The notes under the pieces: model-generated
What the model was told of the DNA's origin: nothing
The model's input: the letters and a program-made list of their open reading frames with translations, nothing else
Databases searched by the model: none
NCBI GenBank assembly: GCA_001510575.1
Contig: LNGK01000007.1
Location: 1,110,151-1,174,150 of the forward strand
Source: Knoxdaviesia capensis
Taxonomy: Eukaryota; Ascomycota; Sordariomycetes; Microascales; Gondwanamycetaceae
DNA: 64,000 nt
Reading direction: 5' to 3'
Part shown: positions 10,432-21,586 of the stretch, one piece after another
How positions within the stretch are numbered: the first letter of the stretch is position 1
Layout: each line of letters begins with the position of its first letter
Translations under genes and position numbers: made by a program

Positions 10432-12084
10432 ATGCCAAAACTTCATGAAACTCCAGTTCCTGGCCTGCCAGACATGCTTGGTGGTCAGAGCTTGAGAAAT
10501 GACTGGAGAAAGGGCGACGACAGCAGCACATGTCTAACCGCGAAGCGCAAACTCGACACAAACGAAAACGCGAGCAAGAACAACGACGGCTGTAACTCGC
10601 CTGTTAGTCCCAAGCGGCCGCGGTGGCGGTGGCTGCCGGTGCAGTCGACCGACACTCGGCCCCACCCCGCCGACGCCGATGCGGGCGTGTCTGACACGGC
10701 ATCCGTGGATACGGCCGTCGAAGACGAAGACGGCGATGGCGACAACACACCACCAAAGTCTGTCCGGGGCGAGCGGGGGTCCCAAACTCTAATGTTCAGC
10801 CTCCGCGGGCTACAGTCCGAGTTCCTGGTCCGAAGGACTGCAGCGTTCATGGAAGACCTGGAAGCTGCGCGCCGGCCGAAACCGCTGTTTGCCGAGGACG
10901 GGCTGCCGATGCACCAGCTGGTGCCGCGGCCGCTGGGGTTCCTGGCGCTGGATATGCGGGCCATCGGCGGCGCGCGGGACCACGTGACCCCGGGAGCGGT
11001 GGGGCCTGCGGACGTGGGGGGCCGTGTGGCCCCGGACCAGACGGCAGCAGCAGAGCACGCGCGATTCCAGATATCGCGACCAGTGTCCCGTGGCGAGCGG
11101 GACCGGCTGCTCCGGTTCCAGGCTCTCCGGCTGCCGGCCTCCGGGGCCTACCCGGGCCCCATGGACGCGATGCTGGACGTGGCGGGGTTCCTCGCCGAGT
11201 GTCCCGGGCGCGACGAACTCCCGCCGCACGCGCAGTTCGCCGGCGACGCTGCGGATCTGCACGCGTTCGACCAGGTGGCGCACACCGAGGCCGCCCTGGT
11301 GGCGTGGACGCTGGACGGCAGCGTGGTCGAGCTGTTCCGCGGGTTCCCGATGGTCGAGGACGTGGTGTTTGTCGCGCACGGCGGGCTGTGGGACGATACT
11401 CCGAGCGCGCGTGCGTGGGCTGCCGGTCCGCGACTCTCCGGGAACTGTTACTGGCACGCCGTTGCGCTGCTGGTGTACGGCTCGGCCGACTTCTGGTGCC
11501 GCGTGAAGGCCGAGCATGTGCGGTTTATGGGTATGGTGCTCAGTCGGCCCGGTCACCCGCGCTACGGCGCGTACTCGGCGCTCAATCGCCGGTTCTACCG
11601 GTTTCCTGGCCCGCGCGGGGCCGACGGCGAGCGGGCGCCCGACAGTGCCTTCCTGGCCAACATGTTCCAGTCACTTCTGCTGCCGTGCTGCTGGACGCCG
11701 GCCGATATGATCGAGATCACGGCCGACATGTATAACCTGTACATGGTGTGTTATGACGTTATGGGCGGCCAGGTCACCGGTGTGGCTATCCGGGGAGCGT
11801 ACAATGCCCGCCATGTGGCTGTCATGTTCGATCAAGGCGGGCATTTCCGCGCCATGACGCCGAACGACTACTACGAATGGGAGTTCCGGTTTCCCCGGGC
11901 CACCCCCGCAGATTTCAAAACCCTTTCGGATCAGAATACCGAGCCGGGCCTTGGCCATCAGTGGCGCTCCCGGCCGGGCTTTCCGCTTCAGCCACCGTTG
12001 CCCGTAGCGCCAACATGTACCCGGGAAGACCTGTTTCTCGTTCACCCCGTCACTACAGGGGATGATGGTAGAGCAGGTAGGTAA
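10432..12084 (+). CDS. OTU-like cysteine-protease-fold protein
   Basis: Single ORF of 550 aa. The N-terminal third is low complexity and basic/acidic. From about residue 330 there is a compact domain with GNCYWHA, giving candidate nucleophile C339. It continues with WCRVKAEHVRFM, then ITADMYNLYMVCYDV, then RGAYNARHVAVMF with candidate catalytic His H461. This layout (N-C-xx-H helix, then a beta strand leading to the late His) is the signature of OTU-type deubiquitinases. Fungal OTU-like proteins of this type usually lack experimental data, so function (ubiquitin cleavage or a pseudo-enzyme) is inference. I did not identify the third triad residue with confidence. The gene is GC-rich and the start is taken as the first Met. 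Nothing links it functionally to the upstream nucleotidyltransferase beyond the same orientation. Confidence 0.7.
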   Translation: MPKLHETPVPGLPDMLGGQSLRNDWRKGDDSSTCLTAKRKLDTNENASKNNDGCNSPVSPKRPRWRWLPVQSTDTRPHPADADAGVSDTASVDTAVEDEDGDGDNTPPKSVRGERGSQTLMFSLRGLQSEFLVRRTAAFMEDLEAARRPKPLFAEDGLPMHQLVPRPLGFLALDMRAIGGARDHVTPGAVGPADVGGRVAPDQTAAAEHARFQISRPVSRGERDRLLRFQALRLPASGAYPGPMDAMLDVAGFLAECPGRDELPPHAQFAGDAADLHAFDQVAHTEAALVAWTLDGSVVELFRGFPMVEDVVFVAHGGLWDDTPSARAWAAGPRLSGNCYWHAVALLVYGSADFWCRVKAEHVRFMGMVLSRPGHPRYGAYSALNRRFYRFPGPRGADGERAPDSAFLANMFQSLLLPCCWTPADMIEITADMYNLYMVCYDVMGGQVTGVAIRGAYNARHVAVMFDQGGHFRAMTPNDYYEWEFRFPRATPADFKTLSDQNTEPGLGHQWRSRPGFPLQPPLPVAPTCTREDLFLVHPVTTGDDGRAGR

Positions 12085-12378
12085 AAGTGAAACCATTGCA
12101 AAGACTATATATAGGAAAAGAATACTGGGAGATAGAATAGAGATACGGATTGCAACTTCCAAATGTCTCGAGCTGTTATCTTACACTTCATCCCAATGTT
12201 TAGAGAGAAGCGCCTTTTGGTCTCGATGATTGATCTTCCAACGTTCCGTTAAGAACCCATTCATAGAGGAAAGAATGAGGGTCCCTGCTGTCTAGAAAGA
12301 GACAGCATCGCTGGGGTTTAAAGATATATAGGCATGGTGTTCAGAGAAGAACAAGTTTCACTTCACACCGAGCATGAT

Positions 12379-12427
<49 letters not shown>

Positions 12428-12857
12428 ACGGGGGAAGGGATTCCTAAATCATATCATCATAGAAGAAAAAGAAGAGGACTGGTTAGGAGGACATACGCTG
12501 CCAGGGCAGCTAAAAATAAGCGGAAATATCAATGTAAAACGTGCAGATCTGGACATGAGACTTTGGCCAAAGCATGTAATCATCCCGTATGAGAGTGTTC
12601 GTTCCTGACTCCAAAAGAAAAAAAAAAGAAAGGCGAGAAAAGCGAAACGAAAAGAAATAAAAACAGACGGGCTTCGTAAAAGTCTGTGAAGTGACCAGAG
12701 ACAACCATTTGCCAGGTACGCCACGCTTTAGTTGTGTCCCTCCCGGCCCTTCGGCGGGGCAAGTGAAAAGAGAGACAGGAATATAACAAAAGGAATAGGG
12801 GAGGGGAATCATGAAAATCATAAAGAGTCAAGGGGATAGAGTCCAGGGAATCAGTGT
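12085..12857. other. Intergenic, convergent OTU-like / PRS5-like
   Basis: About 770 bp between convergent genes, with a pure AG microsatellite (12381-12422) and A-rich stretches near 12620. No gene recognised. Confidence 0.5.
12381..12422. repeat. (AG)21 microsatellite
   Basis: Forty-two bases of uninterrupted AG dinucleotide in the convergent intergenic region. Likely length-variable between strains. Confidence 0.95.
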
Positions 12858-14603
12858 TTAATCGATGTGTTGGAATAGAGGCGAGATCGATTCACCATAG
12901 TGGTTTCGGCGGATAGCCTCGGCCAGCAGGAACGAAAGGTCCAAAACCACCAGCTTCGGCGTATTTCGTGCCTGTTCGGCGTTGATAGGGAAGCTGTTTG
13001 TGACCACAATCAAGTCAATACAGTCACAGGCCTGGAGTTGAGCCAGACAGTCACCCCCGAACACGCCGTGCGTGGCCATGCAGTACACCTTCTTAGCATG
13101 GCCGCGCTTTACCACCGTTTCGGCGGCAGCAATCCACGAGCCCGGCTTGTCAATCATGTCGTCGACAATAAACACCGGCCGGTCCCGGACATTGCCGACA
13201 AGCGTGATCATGTGCTCGATCTTCGGGTTCTTGAGCGTCTCCTCTTCCTCGTCCGACGACTCGGCGCCTTCCGAGGTTCCCTGTGCTCCTTCGGGAGCAA
13301 AGAACGACGATGCATGCGACATGACCATGGGATCCAGGTCCGGCTGGCTAGCGTCAGCTGCCGAGAGAGCCGGAGACGGGAAATCGTCGTCGACAATGTG
13401 ACCCTGGACCAAACGGCCCTGCGTAACATCGCCCGGCCGGACCTCTGAGAATGCATCGTCGTTTGCATCATCGCCGTCATTGTCGCCGGACGCCGCAGCA
13501 ACATCATCGGTCGGCGAAGGCGTCGAGTGTGAAGGTGTAGGCATTGTCGTGATGGTGCTAATATTGGTGGAAGCGGACAGCCGGCTGCTGACACTCGTCG
13601 GCCCAGGCCGTATGGCAACACCATTCATTCGCCGGGGGGATCCTCTCGAGTCAGCAATGGTATTGGCAGCCATTCCAATCTCGTCGGCCGGCGGGGGCGC
13701 AACATTGCGATACGGAGACTGTTGCTCGAGCATGGGCTGGCGTTCAATACCGTCCAGATGATTCATAATCATACTGGCCGTCATATTGGTGCCCCTCCGC
13801 CTATCGGTGGTAACTATGCCGAAGTTGAGCTTTAGAGCATCGGCCAGCGAAGTTACCCGCTTCGTTCCGCCCGGGTTTTTAGACACAACCACGCCCTCCC
13901 GCCAGTTGTGAATGTTGTGTCTGATCCATCTCGCGAGCAGAGGCTCCGCGTGAAGGTTGTCAACGGGGCATTTGAAGAAGCCCTGCATCTGCGAAGCGTG
14001 GAGATCGACGGTGATCACATGCTTGACTCCTGCCACCCCTAATAGGTTTGCCAGCATCCGTGCTGTGATTGCTGATCGTTGAGACTTCTTCTTCGACTGG
14101 CGGCTGTAGGGAAAGTAGGGCACGACGGCTGTGGATTTGAGAGGCGTTCCTTGTTAGCCACGCTCAACCCCCTCTTCACATACAAACGAGGAGATCAGGT
14201 GTGATTCATTACCTGTGATCTTGGTGGCCGAGCCACCCTTACACGCCGAGATCATGATAAGAAGCTCCATGATCGAGTCATTGATCTTTGGGCTTCCGGA
14301 CTGAACGACAAACACATCCTTCTCTCTAACGCTTGTTAGAATCCGAACACTCGTCTCGCCCTAGACATAGAAAGAGGAGAGAAGGAGGGTGGTCAGTCTC
14401 TAAAGTTCAGCTTTTAACTGTGGAGGAGATGAAATCTGAAGCTAGGATCTAGATGTGACCAAGAGCAAGCAGAGCAGAACAAAGCAACGTACATTTGCAA
14501 ACTGGCTGAGATCCGCCTCGCCGGGCGTTGTCCCCAATTGCTCACATATTTTGTGAGTCAAGTCCGGGCAGGACGAGCCGGCGAAGATAAGAGTTCCACG
14601 CAT
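12858..14603 (-). CDS. PRS5: Ribose-phosphate pyrophosphokinase, PRS5-like, with long internal insert
   Basis: Three exons on the minus strand: 14603-14493, 14360-14213 and 14128-12858. The introns are 14361-14492 and 14129-14212 (GTACGT and GTAATG donors, CTAG and CACAG acceptors). The product is 509 aa. PRPP synthetase converts ribose-5-phosphate and ATP to PRPP for nucleotide, histidine and tryptophan synthesis. Seen: the N-terminus MRGTLIFAGSS; GETSVRI; VVQSGSPKINDSIMEL; AVVPYFPYSRQ with the following Lys-rich loop; the signature VDLHASQMQGFF (about residues 127-138); VVSKNPGGTKR; and the PRPP loop VFIVDDMIDKPGSW (about 405-418). A Ser/Asp/Glu/Pro-rich insert of about 180 residues (about 213-390) interrupts the catalytic core. 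Yeast Prs1 and Prs5 also carry non-homologous insertions, and the DDMID-xPGS loop fits Prs5. Yeast Prs subunits act as heteromers and link to cell-wall integrity; that role here is inference. An in-frame Met 15 codons upstream (14648) would add an atypical extension. Confidence 0.88.
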
Positions 14604-15450
14604 TTCCGGACTTCGGCGGTACTGAGGGAAGAAAGCAATTTTTTTCACGGGGAGAATTCACCCAAAAGATGAAGTGGAGAGAAAAGAGGAAGAGAAAAGA
14701 AAATGAGAGAGGTAACGAAGAAAAAATTATGGAGATATAATTTTTTAAGAGGAACCAGAAAGAAAAGAAATCTTTTTTTCTGGACCGGGGATGGCAGGCT
14801 AGGGAATTATGCCAAAGTGGATTTGCATCAAATTAAATAAATCCGTCGACCACTGGCTGGTCTATGCCGTTTCTTCCCAATTCTTCTCTTTTCTGTTGAT
14901 TCCCCGATCTCGGTCACTTTGTGCTTGTTGGTTCTGGTTTGATGGTTGGCAATCGGCTGGAAAAACGCCCGCAAGTGGAGAAGGAAGAAAAATCCCGGAA
15001 CTGAGGATTCTTCCCTGTATCTCTATAAAAGAACGAGGAGGTAGTCGTGGAATCAGCTGTTATTTATCAGCCAAACAGCGGGAGAGAGATAAGACCAGCG
15101 GAATGGAGGGAGATAAACCACCGTGGAACAAACAAAGTGGGAGAGGAAGACATTTGGAGGTGGGAGAAGGGAAGAAAAAAAAAGAGTTGGCCCTGGAAAC
15201 AGCCAAAGGCAAAAAAGGGCATTAAAAGGCGGTGAAATTTGGCCGAAAGATTGCCGTCCCGCCTAGGGTTTGGGTTATTGAAATTATAGTGCTAGGGACT
15301 GTCAACCCTAAGAGAAAATGAGGCTGCTTCCTCTCAGAAGCTGAGTGACTGGTACTCTTTTCCTCGCTGATTTCCCCTCATTTGACATTGTGTTGTCTCC
15401 CGTTCAATTTATCTAGTATTTCTTTTTTCTCAATTCTAACCCTACCCACT
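14604..15450. other. Divergent promoter region, PRS5-like / XPG-like
   Basis: About 850 bp between divergent start codons. A-rich near 14690-14760, with purine-rich stretches around 15080-15210. No coding signal beyond short random ORFs. Confidence 0.5.
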
Positions 15451-17385
15451 ATGGGCATTCCACTCTTGAAAACGCATCTTTTGCCACATGTCAAACAGAA
15501 CATGCTAAACGGTCAAACCGTTGTTATCGATGGGCCAAGTTTTGCCCACCATGTCTATAACATGGGAATGTGGCTTGAGGGGATTCTCCCGGCCGAGATA
15601 ATCATTGAAATCCTACGGCAGTGTCTCGAAAAGTTCAAAAAGTGCAATATAACAATGTATGTGTGTTCAGTGTTTTGAAGCTGTGGCAGTGACCGGTCAT
15701 GACCGTGACCGAGGCTTTGAGTGCACGACAACTGATCGCTGATACCGGCTTCCTCCATCTGTAGAAAGGGATTTTACTTCGACGGGCACCTCCCGGAAGA
15801 AAAGATTGCAGTTCGTTTGCAGCGAGCATGCAAGCGATTAGCCGATTGCCGCGCCTTGCAAAAGATGTACCCCGCCGGAGTGCCCCGAGAAGCCTTTTTG
15901 GAGGAACATGAGCCGGTGGCCATGAGAAACTGGCACGGAATGCCGTCCAAGTTCCCGTCAAACCAGTTTCTTGTTTCCATTGTGCTGGACTGGCTGCGGG
16001 CGTCTGAATACAGTCACCTCGTGCACGTCGTCCCGGGAGAGGCCGACGTCTACTGCGCCCAGGCGGCCGCGGCCGAGAAGATGGCCATTCTTACCGACGA
16101 CTCGGATCTTATTCTCTACGATATCGGCGAGTCTAGTGTGGTGTTTTTCACTGAAATGGACTTTTACGCTCCTGATGGAATAGTCTGCTCTCAACTGGAT
16201 CCGGCAACTGTCACTATGAGGCTGTTTGGCCGGCCCACCGGAGGGCCCGAGTTGCGGCGGTTTGCCTTTGAGCTGAAGGAAAACCGAGAAGAAACGGTGA
16301 GCTCTCTTGTATCCGGCTGCGAAGAAGCGCCTTCTGCTATCGCCTATCAAGAGTTCACGAGACAGTATGATATCCAGCAAACGATCCCGTCATGGACGCC
16401 TGCCCATGTGGATAAGATCCGGAGATTGTTCTTTTTGGACCCGGCACTATCGGAGTTCGCAGCACAACTTATCACCCGTCTGGACGGATCCTCAACTACG
16501 TCTGGTGGCCCTCCAGCTCGGGTATTTCTTCGCTCAGTCTTGGACGATGCTTCATTTCCAACGGTCTGGAACATCTCCGTCAACATCCGACAGCTCGCAT
16601 ACTCCATAATCGCCTTAGCATGCAACAGCTCCGTCAGCGTTGTCGAGGAGTTTGCACGAGTAGGCTCTCCCACTTCCAAGGGCAATCTCGTCATGATGCT
16701 GACGCCCAAGGAATTTAGAGACACCATTACCTGGTTTCTGGCCCAATTTGGCAGCCTCACGGACAATACATTCGGTCAGAAAAACCTTTGGCCCCTCATA
16801 GTAGCCAAACTCGAACTCATGTACTGCACCGGCGATGAGACCTATGATCTCCGGGTTCTGCACAGTGTCAACTTGATCAAAAGCCGCGTGTGGAGGAATG
16901 CTGATCTGAAGCACACCGTTCCGTGGCGGTTGATGCACTTCAAGGCTGAAGTCGACACGGTTTTTGGGTCGGTGCGCATGCTGCAGCAGGCGTTGGAGTT
17001 TGCCAAGCAGTGCGGGAGTCTGGACGTGCAGCCTCCCGTCGACCCTCGTTCCTTGGATGCTCTGCATGCAACGGCTCCCGTTCAGCAGGCGGCCCGGTTT
17101 GAAAATCTGCCGGCTCTGAAGGGCATCATTGAGTCTCTTGTTGCTCTGAAAACTCGGGGCCCGCTGGTGGAGGCTGATGTTCTTTTATCATCACCCAAGG
17201 GCCGGCGGAAAGGCGAATCTGGAGGATCGGGGCAGCAGAGTCCAAAGTCTCCGAAGTCCCCGAGTCAGTCACGCCGTGGGTCTGTATCGGCCCCTAAGTC
17301 GCCGGTCTCCCCAAAGCAGACCTTGGCCCATGTTCGCAGAGGGAGCACCGGGGCCAATCGATTTCAGTTGCTCGGTTCAGAATGA
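15451..17385 (+). CDS. Asteroid-like XPG/FEN1-fold nuclease-domain protein
   Basis: Two exons, 15451-15656 and 15765-17385 (intron 15657-15764, GTATGT donor, TGTAG acceptor). The product is 608 aa. The N-terminus (MGIPLLKTHLLP, then VVIDGPSFAHHVY) and the XPG-I-like part (VVPGEADVYCAQAA, then ILTDDSDLILYDIG) follow the FEN1/XPG fold. Metal-binding acidic residues appear in VIDG, YFDG, GEAD and TDDSD. The helical DNA-clamp elements of true FEN1 or XPG are not obvious, and the C-terminal 350 residues resemble the fungal Asteroid-type family rather than replication nucleases. The last 60 residues are Ser/Pro/Lys-rich repeats of SPKSP type, typical of disordered phosphosites. Catalytic activity and substrate are unknown; structure-specific nuclease is the default guess. 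Confidence 0.75.
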
Positions 17386-17576
17386 ACATATGGAAATGAA
17401 TGAACGCGCGAATCATGGGTTTATGGATTTACGAAACTGATGACAAGATTGTGTTATGACATGAAATTATGGATGGGAAGGCTTTTTGGGGTTAATTTGC
17501 GATGTTCTATTTTTTTCCAGATGTAATTTGAATGAATTGTCTATGATATGCGCAAATGTTCCTGGGGTGGAATTTG

Positions 17577-18636
17577 TTACTGCGGGCGACGGTACATAAT
17601 TCCAGCGCCAGCCTGGTGGTTGGGATACACGAGGGTGTCGGCAATGACAACATTCTCTCTCCGGGTGGCAGCAAAGACGATAACCTCGGCGATATCGTCG
17701 GGGGTGAGAGGCTCCACGCCGCTGCAGAAGGATGTGGTGGTCAGTCGAGATGTGCAAACCAAAAAAGAAAAAAAAAAAAAAAAAAGAGAAGCCAGTGAAA
17801 GAGACAGAGAGATGCTACTTACGCATACACGGCATCGGCCTTGGACTTATCACCGTAGAAGCGGACAACCGAGAACTCCTACATAGAAATACAGAGATTG
17901 GTATCAGTCCTAGCATAACGGCACCAAAAAGGAACCCCACACTTACCGTCTCAACTTGGCCGGGATCAATCTCGATAACACGGATACGGGTGGAGATGAG
18001 CTCTTTGCGCAGACTCTCGGAGAAACTGCGAATAGCAGCCTTGGTGGCACAGTAGATCGAGCCGCCGGCATACGGTTCACGGCCGGCGATCGAGCCGATG
18101 TTGATGATGTCTCCAGATCCGCGCTCCTTGAAGCCGGCAATAACCGCCTGGGTCATGTTGATCAGGCCGGTGACATTGGTAGCAAACATGATGTTCATGT
18201 CGGCTTCGGCAATTTCTGGAGCCTGAGCAACGCCCTTGACCAGACCGCTGTTTGCAAGGAGAGTGTGTGGGTTGTTAGTATCGGGGGTCTAGACTGTAGC
18301 ATGTGATCACGGAGGGCTGGATGAAATTTACGCATTGTTCACAAGCACGTCGATCTTCTTGAACTCCTCCGGCAGGCTCGGCACAAAGTTCCGAACGGCA
18401 TCGGGATTGCTGACGTCCAGCTGCACGGGCAGGATCTTGACGCCACTGCCGACCTCGGCGGTGATTTTGGCGGCGATGTCATTCAGCGTGTCCAGACGAC
18501 GGGCCGCCAGCACCAGCTTGAGATCCTGCGGGGCAGTGCGGGCGAACTCGAACGCTGTGCTCTGGCCAATGCCACTGGACGCGCCAGTAATGACAATGGT
18601 CTTGCCGAGTAATCGCTTTGCGCTGGCGGACGACAT
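17577..18636 (-). CDS. NADP-dependent short-chain dehydrogenase, YMR226C/serine 3-dehydrogenase type
   Basis: Four exons on the minus strand: 18636-18332, 18247-17947, 17878-17823 and 17721-17577. The introns are 84, 68 and 101 nt and all junctions keep frame. The product is 268 aa, almost exactly the size of yeast YMR226C. That family oxidises L-allo-threonine, serine and 3-hydroxy acids with NADP. Seen: cofactor motif TGASSGIG (residues 17-24), AARR after the second strand (a pattern favouring NADP), LDVSN, DVLVNNAG (about 96-103), catalytic Ser154 in NIGSIAG and Tyr167/Lys171 in YCATK. The C-terminus (LTPDDIAEVIVFAATR ... GAGIMYRRPQ) is typical of the subfamily. The frame stays open 5' of this start to another Met at 18744 with an Arg/Ser-rich, acid-free extension, possibly a mitochondrial presequence. 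Confidence 0.92.
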
Positions 18637-19607
18637 AGTGCGGCGGGCGTGAGAGTACAGAAGACTAGAGATGCGGGTGGCCGATGGTGTGCTGATTGCG
18701 TGATAAGGGTGGCAGATGGATCTGGAGAGCGAGAAGAAGTTCATGGAAAGGAGAGGGGAAAAGGGAAGAGAAAGAGAGTATGGGGAATCAGATCGACTTA
18801 TATATACGTCTCGCGGTAGTAGTGCCGGCACATGCAAGCTTGATAGATGGCTCAGACAATCAAAAATACCCTCCGGAAATGCGGGGAGACAGAAGTCGGA
18901 AATTCGAAATCGCAAGAGCCCATTCCCGACGACGTCTCGGAGCCGGCGCCGGAACTTTCAGGGAGACCATAAATATACATGCAGTGGTTTCTTACCTGAT
19001 AAGCCGTGCTCCCCGCTATAGTGGATAGATGCATATTGGAACCCTGATACATATATAATTAACTTGCTGACATATGCATCTTGCGGTTTCTCCCTCTCTA
19101 ACTCAGGCACAAAATCTGGAACTGTATCCATCTCAGCCAAGAACTTTGGTGATGCGTTTGCTGCTTCTTTCTGACCTAGGAAAACGGGGGACTATGATAT
19201 CTATGTGAAATAAGCTCTGCTCATTGCCTTCAAGCTTGAGGTTCTCTTCATTCTTCTTCTTCGTTTTGGTCTTTAGTTCCTCTCCCCTCTCTTGTTCGTA
19301 TAGTCTCTCCAGCCCCCGCTTCAAAGAAACCCTCCAAATAAAACCTCCGTTTGGCTGAAGCTATAGCTATTAGCTATTAGTTCGGTGGAGCGTTGCTCTT
19401 GAACTTGAACTCACTCTATCTCCAACCCCGTTATGATCTTATTTTATGTATTTCTAGCTTTCTAGAGGGTGCCTATCTTCTTCCTATTTATTCTGCTCTG
19501 TGCTTTTTTTCTTTTCCTTTCTGTTTCCTTCTCTCTCTCTCTCTCTCCTCTAACCTCCAAAACAATCCAATCCTTTCATTCAGTACCACAGCTTATCTCC
19601 CCGGACC
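18637..19607. other. Divergent promoter region, dehydrogenase / ULA1
   Basis: About 970 bp between divergent start codons. The part next to the dehydrogenase may encode an N-terminal extension (18637-18744). The ULA1 side is pyrimidine-rich (19500-19560), as expected for a fungal leader. No other gene seen. Confidence 0.5.
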
Positions 19608-21586
19608 ATGTCAGAAACACCTAGTGTCCGGGGCCCCTCCGAGAAGGAGAGAAAGTATGACCGGCAGCTGAGATTGTGGGCTGCCAGTGGCCAGTCGGCC
19701 CTGGAGCAGGCCCGCGTCCTTCTCGTCAACTCGTCTGCCGGCACGGTCGGAGTTGAGACGTTGAAGAACCTCGTGCTTCCCGGTAAGAGCTTCGTCGGCC
19801 GCCATCCCAGAGTCTTCGACACACATGTGCTTCTGGGAACGTCGTCCGTTTGTTAAAGTTGTGACGATGACTGACGCCCTCTTCCACACACAGGTATCGG
19901 AAGCTTTACAATTTTTGACCCCGCCCTAGTGACCGAGGAAGATCTTGGTGTCAACTTCTTCCTGGACGAATCGTGCCTAGGCAAATCGCGCGCAGAATGC
20001 TGCGTCAAGCTTCTGCTTGAGCTAAACCCCGAGGTTCAGGGCGCGTGGTTCCCCAACCCCAAGTTGCGCGCCGCAGCCACCACTACCTCTGAGCGCACCA
20101 AGCGCATGTGTCTGACGGGCAACGAGTCGCAGGATCTCGGCGCTGTGCTAAGCCAGGCCAGAACGTCGTTTACCATCATCCTGGTCGCGCTGCCGGTGGA
20201 CAGCGACACGCTCGACCTCATTGAAGACTATGCGCAGACCCACGCTATCCCGCTCCTCCGCGTGCACTCATCAGGCTTCTACTCGTCGTTTGACGTGGTG
20301 CTGCCCGGCCCGTTCCCGGTCGTCGATACCCACCCCGACGACACCGCCACGTCCGACCTGCGGCTGCTGGCCCCGTGGCCCGAACTTGTGGCCATCGCTG
20401 CCAAGCTTACCGCCAACCTCGACACGATGACCGACTACGACCACGGGCATGTCCCGTTTGTCGCGCTGCTGCTGCACCATCTCTATCTGTGGCGGGCCGC
20501 CCACGCAGGGCAGAACCCCACTACGTTTGCCGACAAGACCGAGTTCCGGAACTCGCTGGCTAAGGCCATGCGCACCAATAGCGCCGAGGGCGAGGAAGAG
20601 AACTTTCTAGAGGCCGCGACGGCCGTGATGAAGGCTATTGTGAAGCCCTCCCTGCCGTCGGGGCTTCAGCAAGTGTTCAAATCCGCGATGGATATGCAGG
20701 TTGGTTGTTTTTCTTTGCAACTTCTGACTTTTTCGTCTCACCATGTCCTCGTCACGACTCACTAACCTACCTTCCTCCCTACAAGATCAACGGCAAGACT
20801 CCCTTTGCTGGCTTTTGGGCCACGGCTCTCGCTGTCAAGAAGTTCTATGAGACTCACGGCGTGCTGCCGCTCCCGGGTGGCATCCCCGATATGAAGGCGC
20901 AGTCATCCGTCTATATCGCGCTGCAGAACACCTACAAGTCCAAAGCTCGTCGGGATGCCGCCGAAGTCCATAAAGATGCTGTGGCGATAGCTGGAACTGC
21001 CGGCGCTCCGGGCACTGTTACTTTGGCGGATGTTGAGCTGTTCTGCAAGAACGCGGCGTTTGTCAAGCTGATCACCCCGCCGGCGAACACTAGATCAGAT
21101 GAGCTGTTGCGGGAGGTCTACGGTACGTCAACTGATCCGTCTGTCTTCCCTTCCAGAGGACTTCCCTCCTTCGGAACTCCTCCACACTTATACATACTGA
21201 TACTATTCTCCCAAAATCAAGCCGTCGAAGCGGCCAACGATGAGCTCGCTGCCCAAGGCGTGCTCCCGCCGTCCAACCTCCCGGTCTACCTGGCCCTGGA
21301 TGCGTGTTCGACCACCACGCCTGCGACGTCAGCGCCGCCCTCGGCCGCCGTGATTCTCGACCGGATCGCCGCGCGCATCCCCGAGGCGCGCTTCAACGAC
21401 CGTGTGGTGCAGGCCGCCCAGGAGGTTGCCCGCGCCGGTGGCGGCGAGCTGCACAATATCGCGGCTGTGGCGGGCGGGATGGTGGCCCAGGAGGTCATCA
21501 AGATCATCACGCGCCAGTATGTTCCTGTCGATAACACGTGCGTGTTTGACGGCATTCTGAGCCGGGCGCAGGTGTTACGGCTTTAG
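19608..21586 (+). CDS. ULA1: NEDD8-activating enzyme E1 regulatory subunit (ULA1/APPBP1)
   Basis: Four exons: 19608-19782, 19894-20699, 20786-21122 and 21222-21586. The introns are 111, 86 and 99 nt. The product is 560 aa. ULA1 pairs with UBA3 to adenylate NEDD8/Rub1 and pass it to Ubc12 for cullin modification. Seen: the N-terminal ThiF-like start KERKYDRQLRLWAASGQ, VLLVNSSAGTVGVETLKNLVLPG running across intron 1, then FTIFDP. Further on are LRVHSSGFY and the C-terminal HNIAAVAGGMVAQEVIKIITRQYVPVDNTCVFDG, which is the shared E1 motif. No catalytic Cys domain is expected in this subunit and none is seen. Length matches fungal homologues. The middle part (about residues 370-450) is alanine-rich and less conserved. 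Confidence 0.93.

Noticed and set aside
14604..14648. Upstream Met as start of the PRS5-like protein
   Set aside because: The Met at 14603 gives the conserved MRGTLIFAGSS N-terminus; the extra 15 residues are not typical.
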